Of a stretch of 5,306 nt of DNA, positions 1 to 5,306 are shown one piece after another. Under the pieces are notes generated by a model. The model worked only from the letters and a program-made list of their open reading frames with translations. It ran no database searches and had not been told where the DNA came from. Both the position numbers and the translations under genes were made by a program. The DNA is taken from assembly GCA_002413075.1 (NCBI GenBank), contig DHWG01000096.1:450-5755 (forward strand). The letters run 5' to 3'. Positions within the stretch are counted from its first letter, which is position 1. Each line of letters opens with the position of its first letter. Origin of the DNA: Desulfosporosinus sp. UBA5188 (GTDB lineage Bacteria > Bacillota > Desulfitobacteriia > Desulfitobacteriales > Desulfitobacteriaceae).

Positions 1-128
1 CAGACAGTATTAAGGTTATCGTTGCAAATCACGAGTAATTACGACTTATGCAGCAATACCTGTGTGTGTTTTTCCCCGCGTCATTTGCGTCGTTTATGAA
101 AGAGAATTTAAAGGGTTTCCTGATATCT

Positions 129-150
129 TTAATCGTTGTACAATAAATAA
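129..150. promoter_or_regulatory. Candidate operator dyad overlapping a possible -10 element
   Basis: A perfect 8-base palindrome, TTGTACAA, lies at 136-143. Its symmetry continues outward imperfectly, with 8 of 11 positions paired across 129-150. A -10-like hexamer TACAAT sits at 139-144 and a second, AATAAT, at 146-151. No good -35 hexamer lies at the usual distance, so an activator-dependent promoter is possible. The dyad is about 67 bases before the first start codon, a sensible place for a regulator to act on the operon. The promoter role is inference from position and composition only. Confidence 0.3.
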
Positions 151-200
151 TAGCTTGGTAGAGTAAAAAACACTACTTAATTTCGTCGTTAAGCAACTTG

Positions 201-206
201 AAAGGG
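201..206 (+). promoter_or_regulatory. Ribosome binding site of the first amidohydrolase gene
   Basis: AAAGGG lies 10 bases before the ATG at 217. It is weaker and more distant than the sites of the two downstream genes (TAAGGAGG at 1869-1876 and AGAGGT at 3093-3098, each 5 bases from its ATG). It still supports the 217 start, because no other in-frame start lies close by and the protein begins there with the normal N-terminal strand of the family. Confidence 0.6.
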
Positions 207-216
207 TCTGTTAGTT

Positions 217-1848
217 ATGTTAGATATCGCAATAATTGGTGGTTTAGTCGTGGATGGAACGGGTGACACACCCCGGCAAACTGATGTTGGTATTAAAAAT
301 GGAAGGATTGTAGAGGTGGCTAAAGGTCTGTCAACTGAGGCTAACATAACCATCGACGCCACACATAAAATGGTTTGTCCAGGGTTTATTGATGTCCATA
401 GCCATTGTGACTTAGTACCGTTTATGTCTGGTTCAATCCGTGAAAGTAGGATAAGGCAAGGGGTTACCACGGAACTGGTGGGACAATGTGGTCTAGGGTC
501 AGCTCCGCATACGGAAACGATGCAAGACTGGCGCAGCTACCTAACTCCGATCTTAGGGATAGGACCACAAAATTGGGATTGGCCTAATTTCTCATCATTT
601 TCGCAGGATCTAGTTAAAGCAAAAAAGCCTAACAACATCGCTGTATTAATCGGCCATGGAGCGGTTAGAGCTCAGGTATTAGGGCTGAATAATGTCTCGC
701 CATCAGCAAAAGATCTCACCACCATGAGCCGTATTGTGGAGGAGGCCATGTCGCATGGTGCCTTAGGGATTTCCTATGGTTTAGCTTACTTGCCGGGAAT
801 GTATGCGTCTAAGCAAGAGCTTGTGGCCCTGAGTTCGGTCGTAGCAGCACATAATGGCATTATGATGATTCATATTCGTAGCCATTCTCGCCAAGTCCGT
901 GAGGCAATGGCCGAAGCCCTCACAGTCGCCAAAGAATCTGGGGTTAAGTTGCAAATATCCCATATGCGTTCCTATGCTAATCGAGATTACGGCATAGCTG
1001 GGCAAGAATTAATTGGAATGGTGGAACACGCCCGGGCCGATGGCATCGATGTAACCTTTGATCAGCACCCGTATCAAGCGGGGAGCACACTCTTATCTCA
1101 AGTCCTACCCCCTTGGGCCAAGGAAGGCGGTAGTCCGGAAATTGTACGTCGACTAAAAAACCCGCAACTGAGGGCGAAGCTCAAGGAAGAATTAACGGAA
1201 CATGGACCAGATTATCCGGGTTGGGACAATTTTGTGGGCATGGTCGGATGGCCGAATATTATGATCAGTTCATTGTTTAACCAGCAAAATAAATATGCAG
1301 AGGGTCAAACAGCTGCTCAGTTAGTCTTAAAAACAGGCTTGGAACCAAGGGCACTTGTTCATGAAATTATTGATCAGATTGCTGAACTTTTGATTAGCGA
1401 AGATTGTCGGGGTTCTATGGTAATGCACAATCTTTTTTCCGAGGAAGATATTGTTGCTTTAATCAAGCACCCGTTATGCCGAATAGGCTCCGATGGTCTT
1501 CCTACGGGAAAACCTCATCCCCGTTTATATGGAACATTTCCTAAGTTTTTGGGGGAATATGTCCGGGATAAAAAACTAATGTCTTGGTCAGAAGGTGTCA
1601 AGAGAATCACTGGCGACCCAGCCCGTCGGTTAAACTTAGCTAATAAAGGTTTTGTTAAAACGGGCTACAATGCTGATCTGGTCGTATTTGAGCCGGGTAA
1701 GATTATGGCTCCCGAGGATTACAACAAGCCCGAAGCGTTTCCCATAGGGCTTAATTACATCCTAGTCAATGGTCGTGTCGCTGTGGCGAATGGGGAAATT
1801 TTAACGACAGAAGCAGGGCAGCTGCTGGTCAATAATCCTTCGTTCTAA
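217..1848 (+). CDS. D-aminoacylase family amidohydrolase (N-acyl-D-amino-acid deacylase), GQCG type
   Basis: This is a 543-residue cytosolic metal-dependent amidohydrolase of the D-aminoacylase group (amidohydrolase 3 family). Characterised members hydrolyse N-acyl-D-amino acids to a free D-amino acid and a carboxylate. The N-terminal beta-sandwich strand (IIGGLVVDGTG, about 6-16) leads into PGFIDVHSH with H61 and H63. Family-type metal or catalytic residues follow: C91 in GQCG, H219 in IHIRSH, H249 in SHMR and D426 in GSDG. The hallmark KPHPRLYG stretch covers 432-439, and the C-terminal sandwich strand (YNADLVVFEPG) is present. Length is typical to slightly long, the frame is intact, and there is no signal peptide. 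Two positions look unusual for the family: R251 where lysine is common after SHx, and H223 where RSE is common. It is first in a three-gene operon and paralogous to the third gene. The family call is firm; the substrate is not, and other N-acyl, N-carbamoyl or cyclic amides are possible. Confidence 0.9.
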   Translation: MLDIAIIGGLVVDGTGDTPRQTDVGIKNGRIVEVAKGLSTEANITIDATHKMVCPGFIDVHSHCDLVPFMSGSIRESRIRQGVTTELVGQCGLGSAPHTETMQDWRSYLTPILGIGPQNWDWPNFSSFSQDLVKAKKPNNIAVLIGHGAVRAQVLGLNNVSPSAKDLTTMSRIVEEAMSHGALGISYGLAYLPGMYASKQELVALSSVVAAHNGIMMIHIRSHSRQVREAMAEALTVAKESGVKLQISHMRSYANRDYGIAGQELIGMVEHARADGIDVTFDQHPYQAGSTLLSQVLPPWAKEGGSPEIVRRLKNPQLRAKLKEELTEHGPDYPGWDNFVGMVGWPNIMISSLFNQQNKYAEGQTAAQLVLKTGLEPRALVHEIIDQIAELLISEDCRGSMVMHNLFSEEDIVALIKHPLCRIGSDGLPTGKPHPRLYGTFPKFLGEYVRDKKLMSWSEGVKRITGDPARRLNLANKGFVKTGYNADLVVFEPGKIMAPEDYNKPEAFPIGLNYILVNGRVAVANGEILTTEAGQLLVNNPSF

Positions 1849-1881
1849 GGAAACGATGGTTCATAAAATAAGGAGGCAACT

Positions 1882-3066
1882 ATGTTTACTCACTCAAGAA
1901 AGCAAAACATTGTTGAGCTTTGTCAAGAACTCATTCGGGAAAAAAGTATCTCAGGTCAAGAAGACAAGATCGTTGAGAAACTTAAACATGTTTTTACGGC
2001 GTTGGGATATGATGAAATGGTCATTGACGAATATGGCAGTATTATTGGGCATATCAAAGGCAAAAGGAGCGGCAATAAAATTCTTCTTGATGCTCACATC
2101 GATGTCGTACCAGTGCCTGACGCTACTAAGTGGAAACATGAACCCTACGGCGGAGACATAGAGAATGGCCGGATATACGGTAGGGGTACTTCCGATATGA
2201 AAGGGGCCCTGAGCGCTATGATCTGCGCTGCGTCATACTTCGCAGAGGATCTAAAGCGGGATTTTTCCGGGGACATCTATGTTTCCGGAGTGGTTCATGA
2301 GGAATGTTTTGAAGGATTAGCGGCTCGCAAAGTAAGTGCAGCGGTAAATCCGGATTATGTCGTCATTGGAGAAGCTAGTGGCTGTAATGTAGTGGCAGGG
2401 CAGAAAGGTAGAGCGGAAATTGTCATTGAGACTTATGGAAAACCAGCCCATTCAGCAACGCCTCATGAAGGGATTAATGCTGTTTATAAAGCGGTTGGTC
2501 TTATGGGGAAAATACGTTGTATACCGAGCACACACCACGATTTGCTGGGAGACGGTCTTCTTGAACTGACCGATATAATGTCTTCGCCCTATCCTGGAGC
2601 ATCCGTTGTGCCTGAATACTGCAAAATGACCTATGACAGAAGGATACTGGTGGATGAGACAAGAGAAACGGTCTTAAAACCAATATTAGCGGCCATAGCA
2701 GAACAGGAGAAAGAGGACCGTGATTTTAGAGCAAGAGCCTTTTACGCCTGTGGGGAAGAGAAGTGTTATACTGGCCAAACCATTTCAGGCGAAAGATTTT
2801 TTCCTGGATGGTTAATTGACGAAAATGACGACTATGTGCGTGCCGTCTATGATGCGTTACAAGACGCCGGATTGAACCCAGAAATAGAGTATTACAAATT
2901 TTGCACCAATGGCAGCCACTATGCTGGGGAAGCCGGGATTAAAACCATAGGTTTTGGGCCTTCGTTTGCCAATCTTGCTCACACCGTCGACGAGTCCATA
3001 GACATAGGGCAACTGTTGAAAGGCGCAGAGGGATACTATGCAATACTTCAGAGATTACTAAATTAA
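1882..3066 (+). CDS. M20-family metallohydrolase, YgeY-like (ArgE/DapE/ACY1/CPG2 superfamily)
   Basis: This is a 394-residue dizinc amidohydrolase/peptidase of the M20 superfamily, whose members cleave amide bonds in N-acyl amino acids, small peptides and related compounds. The expected ligand set is visible: H72 in DAHID (D74 beside it), bridging D105 in GRGTSDMKG, general base E140 and ligand E141 in HEE, E164 in IGEAS, and H367 in LAHTVDE. The lid/dimerisation domain spans roughly 175-290 and contains the conserved AHSATPHEG (H190). The pattern GQKGRAEI, YDRRI, YTG, FFPGW, CTNG and IGFGP matches the YgeY branch (about 400 residues), named for its link to selenium-dependent purine-type metabolism in E. 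coli; that link is not established here. The start is set by a strong TAAGGAGG at 1869-1876, 5 bases before ATG, and the gene follows its neighbour by 33 bases. The superfamily is certain and the branch probable; the substrate is unknown. Confidence 0.9.
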   Translation: MFTHSRKQNIVELCQELIREKSISGQEDKIVEKLKHVFTALGYDEMVIDEYGSIIGHIKGKRSGNKILLDAHIDVVPVPDATKWKHEPYGGDIENGRIYGRGTSDMKGALSAMICAASYFAEDLKRDFSGDIYVSGVVHEECFEGLAARKVSAAVNPDYVVIGEASGCNVVAGQKGRAEIVIETYGKPAHSATPHEGINAVYKAVGLMGKIRCIPSTHHDLLGDGLLELTDIMSSPYPGASVVPEYCKMTYDRRILVDETRETVLKPILAAIAEQEKEDRDFRARAFYACGEEKCYTGQTISGERFFPGWLIDENDDYVRAVYDALQDAGLNPEIEYYKFCTNGSHYAGEAGIKTIGFGPSFANLAHTVDESIDIGQLLKGAEGYYAILQRLLN

Positions 3067-3088
3067 TCCCTAGATTAAACGCAGGGAT
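3066..3088 (+). other. Small intercistronic hairpin between the M20 and third genes
   Basis: ATCCCT at 3066-3071 and AGGGAT at 3083-3088 can pair as a 6-bp stem with an 11-base loop. The stem begins at the last base of the M20 stop codon and ends 4 bases before the AGAGGT ribosome binding site of the next gene. There is no T tract, so it is not a terminator. It could affect mRNA stability or translation, but a stem this short may also arise by chance. Confidence 0.25.
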
Positions 3089-3103
3089 GACAAGAGGTAC
3101 GCT

Positions 3104-4723
3104 ATGGAAAGAACCTTGATTATAAACGGAGTTTTGATCGATGGGACCGGTAGGGAACGCTATAAATCTGATTTAGTGATAATGGGTGACCGGATAGAGA
3201 AGATCGGAACGATTGCTGCGACGGATAGATCCAGCTTTGATCGGGTCATAGACGCGGCAGGGGATGTGGTGTGTCCAGGATTTATTGACACTCACAGCCA
3301 TTGCGATCTATTAGTCTTCGTTGATCCTTACGTAGAACCGAAAGTACGGCAAGGGGTAACAACAGAGATACTTGGACAAGATGGTATCTCTATGGCGCCC
3401 CTTCCAAAACCCTACATCAGTTCATGGCGAAACATCTTGGCGTGTCTCGATGGTGATAGCGACGAAATTGATTGGGAATTTGAGACAACCGACGGTTATC
3501 TAACGGCGTTGGAGCAGAAGAAAATTGGTCTAAATGAAAGCTATCTTGTTCCTCATGGAAATATTCGTATGGAAGCGATGGGCTTAGAAAATAGGAAGCC
3601 GACAGACCATGAATTCCAGAAGATGAAAGATATCCTTAGGCGAGAATTAGACGCTGGAGCCCTAGGGATGTCAACAGGGTTGATTTATACACCTTGTGCT
3701 TATGCTGAAACAGAAGAGATTATTTTTTTGTGCAAAATAGTCGCAGAATATGACGGCGTGTTTGCTGTTCACCAGAGAAGCGAGGCGGATTCCATACTGG
3801 CTTCGATGGAAGAAGTGATACGTATTGGTCGGGAATCTGGTGTAAAAGTTCATTTCTCACACATGAAGATCGCTGGAATTAAGAACCGAGATAAGATAAC
3901 TAGAGTGCTAGAGCTATTGGACAAGGCAAAGTCAGAGGGAATTAGAATCTCTTTTGATCAGTATCCGTATGTTGCAGGAAGTACAATGCTTGGAGTTATT
4001 CTACCGCCATGGGTGCACGATGGGGGCACGGATAAACTTATTGAACGATTAAAAGATCGAGATCTACGCAAGAAGATTAAGAATGATATTGAAAACAGTC
4101 TGCCTGGATGGGATAATTTTGTTGATTTTGCTGGGCTGGATAAGATTTATATAACCAGCGTTACGTCCAGAGAAAACATGGACCTGGTCGGTAAAAACTT
4201 GGTTGAAATTGGTCAGATGCGCGCAAAGGACCCTTATGAAGCCGCTTTTGACTTATTGCTGGAAGAGAAAAATGTTGTAGGCATGATGGATTTCTACGGA
4301 CTTGAAGAACATGTCGTCAGTTTTATGAAACGACCTGAACAAAATGTCTGCACAGACGGTTTGTCTGGAGGCAAACCACACCCCCGGCTCTACGGTTCAT
4401 TTCCCAGGATTCTTAGTAAATACGTGCGTGAGGAAAAAGTTCTGACGTTGGAAGAAGCCGTGCGCAAAATGACGGGAAAGCCTGCAGAGGTTTTTGGATT
4501 GAGGAAGAGAGGCACGCTTCTTCAGGGGAATTATGCGGATCTCGTACTTTTTAATCCGGAAACAGTGAAAGATCATGGGGACTACGTAGAGCCAGAACAG
4601 TATCCGACCGGTATTGATTATGTCTTTATTAATGGCAAATTGGTTATAGACCAAGGACAACATACAGGAGTTAGGGCTGGAGCCATACTAAGAAAACCAC
4701 CCATTGAACAATCATCCAAATAA
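3104..4723 (+). CDS. D-aminoacylase family amidohydrolase (N-acyl-D-amino-acid deacylase), GQDG type
   Basis: This 539-residue paralogue of the first gene shares the whole fold: IINGVLIDGTG at the N-terminus, PGFIDTHSHCDL with H64 and H66, VRQGVTTE, H223 in VHQRSE, H253 and K255 in SHMK, AGSTML with LPPW, PGWDNFVD, D418 in CTDG, KPHPRLYG at 424-431, and a C-terminal YADLVLFNPE strand. Where the first gene has Cys91 in GQCG, this one has Asp93 in GQDG. In the characterised D-aminoacylase that position is a zinc-ligand cysteine, so the metal centre probably differs. H-x-RSE and SHMK are nearer to the usual family form than in the first gene. AGAGGT at 3093-3098, 5 bases before ATG, supports the start. 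It follows the M20 gene by 37 bases and its stop lies inside the terminator stem. It probably deacylates N-acyl-D-amino acids or a related amide in the cytosol; the exact substrate cannot be read from the sequence. Confidence 0.9.
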   Translation: MERTLIINGVLIDGTGRERYKSDLVIMGDRIEKIGTIAATDRSSFDRVIDAAGDVVCPGFIDTHSHCDLLVFVDPYVEPKVRQGVTTEILGQDGISMAPLPKPYISSWRNILACLDGDSDEIDWEFETTDGYLTALEQKKIGLNESYLVPHGNIRMEAMGLENRKPTDHEFQKMKDILRRELDAGALGMSTGLIYTPCAYAETEEIIFLCKIVAEYDGVFAVHQRSEADSILASMEEVIRIGRESGVKVHFSHMKIAGIKNRDKITRVLELLDKAKSEGIRISFDQYPYVAGSTMLGVILPPWVHDGGTDKLIERLKDRDLRKKIKNDIENSLPGWDNFVDFAGLDKIYITSVTSRENMDLVGKNLVEIGQMRAKDPYEAAFDLLLEEKNVVGMMDFYGLEEHVVSFMKRPEQNVCTDGLSGGKPHPRLYGSFPRILSKYVREEKVLTLEEAVRKMTGKPAEVFGLRKRGTLLQGNYADLVLFNPETVKDHGDYVEPEQYPTGIDYVFINGKLVIDQGQHTGVRAGAILRKPPIEQSSK

Positions 4724-4776
4724 TTACGCAAAAAAGTTCCGGGGCGGATTCCCCGGAACTTTTTGCGTAATTATTT
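4718..4776. terminator. Bidirectional intrinsic terminator shared by convergent genes
   Basis: The left arm at 4718-4744 pairs with the right arm at 4751-4776 around a 6-base loop (CGGATT). Pairing is complete except for one extra A: the left arm has six A and the right has five T. The GC-rich core GTTCCGGGG/CCCCGGAAC is flanked by an A tract on the left and a T tract on the right, so an RNA from either strand ends its core stem in a U run. It therefore serves the plus-strand operon and the minus-strand alcohol dehydrogenase, whose stop is 23 bases away. The left arm starts with the last lysine codon of the third gene and includes its TAA stop. Confidence 0.92.
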
Positions 4777-4799
4777 TCCCTTTTTATATCGGATCTAAA

Positions 4800-5306
4800 T
4801 TACATTGCATTCTTATAGATTTGAATCACTTGTTCAAGGGTTGCTGTGCGAGGATTGGTGAATTGACAAGCATCTTTTTTAGCATTTCCAGCCATCAGAG
4901 CGAAGTCTGATTCTTTTACATTCAGTGCAGCGAGTCCGTCAGGAATTCCGACATCAGAAGCCAAGGTTGAAATGGCTGTTAAGCATACTTCAGCGGCATC
5001 TCTCGCAGAAAGTCCATCAATATTCTCTCCCATTGCTTTAGCAATCTCTGCAAAACGATCGAGATTACCAATCAGGTTAAAGCGTGAAACGTGAGGGAGC
5101 AGGATTGCGTTACATACACCATGAGGCAGGTTATAGAATCCGCCTAATTGATGAGCCATAGCATGAACATAACCTAAGCTAGCGTTATTAAAAGCCATAC
5201 CCGCTAATAATTGAGCATAAGCCATTTTATCACGTGCTTCGAAATCATCGCCATTAGCGACGGCACGACGCAGATATTTAGGGATTAATTTGAACGCCAT
5301 TAAAGC
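4800..5306 (-). CDS. Iron-containing alcohol dehydrogenase (type III), C-terminal part
   Basis: The reading frame is open to the right edge, so the gene is cut by the window. The 168 residues seen are the C-terminal helical, metal-binding half of a protein usually about 380-390 residues long; the N-terminal NAD(P)-binding half is missing. The methionine at 5298-5300 is internal, not the start. The family signature is clear: AYAQLLAGMAFNNASLGYVHAMAHQLGG followed by NLPHG. It supplies two iron-ligand histidines 14 residues apart (VH and PHG), equivalent to H263 and H277 of E. coli FucO, and the conserved histidine four residues after the first. The end (KDACxFTNPRTAT...IYKNAM) closely resembles E. 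coli YiaY and Zymomonas AdhB. Members interconvert alcohols and aldehydes with NAD(P)H in the cytosol. It converges on the operon across a shared terminator, so a functional link is not implied. Confidence 0.93.
   Translation of the reverse strand, partial: ALMAFKLIPKYLRRAVANGDDFEARDKMAYAQLLAGMAFNNASLGYVHAMAHQLGGFYNLPHGVCNAILLPHVSRFNLIGNLDRFAEIAKAMGENIDGLSARDAAEVCLTAISTLASDVGIPDGLAALNVKESDFALMAGNAKKDACQFTNPRTATLEQVIQIYKNAM

Larger units (their letters stand above)
1..216. other. Non-coding leader upstream of the amidohydrolase operon
   Basis: No convincing gene is seen here on either strand. The stretch becomes AT-rich from about 125 to 185, as expected for a promoter region. It holds a short perfect palindrome GTAATTAC at 35-42, an imperfect dyad centred on TTGTACAA at 136-143, and the ribosome binding site of the first gene at 201-206. 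Whatever gene lies to the left ends, or starts, outside the window. No riboswitch, T-box or tRNA signature was recognised. Confidence 0.6.

Noticed and set aside
14..25. Possible sigma-54 promoter (GG and GC pair)
   Set aside because: The GG and GC are 8 bases apart rather than the required 10, and the flanking consensus is absent. No other suitable pair was found in the leader.
88..190. Repeated CGTCGTT heptamer (88-94 and 184-190), with GCGTC also repeated at 78-82 and 87-91
   Set aside because: The units are too short and unevenly spaced to stand out from chance; no repeat array or binding-site phasing is evident.
189..470. Minus-strand open frame opposite the first gene
   Set aside because: It lies almost entirely antisense to the clearly conserved amidohydrolase coding region, has no recognisable domain and reads as a shadow frame. 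The same applies to the minus-strand frames at 781-1005, 1951-2139, 2501-2683, 3671-3853 and 4397-4663.
1856..2161. Plus-strand open frame beginning just before the M20 gene
   Set aside because: It overlaps the M20 gene in another frame, lacks a ribosome binding site of its own, and has no family resemblance, whereas the M20 frame has a strong site and complete motifs.
4704..4910. Plus-strand open frame across the terminator and the dehydrogenase 3' end
   Set aside because: It runs through the terminator hairpin and then antisense to the conserved dehydrogenase C-terminus; no ribosome binding site or known domain is seen.

Overview
The window looks like a piece of a moderately AT-rich bacterial chromosome, most plausibly from an anaerobic Firmicute (Clostridia or Peptococcaceae-like). 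This guess rests on strong AGGAGG-type Shine-Dalgarno sites, compact co-directional genes, an intrinsic terminator with A/T tracts, and the types of gene present. No marker gene fixes the taxonomy.

Layout: positions 1-216 are a non-coding leader with a possible operator/promoter dyad around 129-150 and a ribosome binding site at 201-206. Three plus-strand genes follow, with gaps of 33 and 37 bases, and look like one operon. The first (217-1848) and third (3104-4723) are paralogous amidohydrolases of the D-aminoacylase / N-acyl-D-amino-acid deacylase family. Between them (1882-3066) lies an M20-family metallohydrolase most like the YgeY branch. A long, nearly perfect hairpin at 4718-4776 begins inside the last sense codon of the third gene and should terminate transcription from both sides. 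Beyond it, a minus-strand iron-containing alcohol dehydrogenase (4800-5306) converges on the operon and runs off the right edge, so only its C-terminal part is present.

How the genes may work together: all three operon products are predicted cytosolic metal-dependent C-N hydrolases. The simplest reading is a catabolic set that removes acyl (or related) groups from modified amino acids or similar amides. The two D-aminoacylase paralogues would handle different substrates, and the M20 enzyme would process another isomer or a downstream intermediate. No transporter, racemase or regulator is visible, so the substrate cannot be fixed from this window. The most notable detail is that the paralogues differ at a key metal-ligand position: Cys91 in GQCG of the first, Asp93 in GQDG of the third. 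They also differ at two other active-site positions, which suggests divergence of metal centre and substrate rather than simple redundancy.
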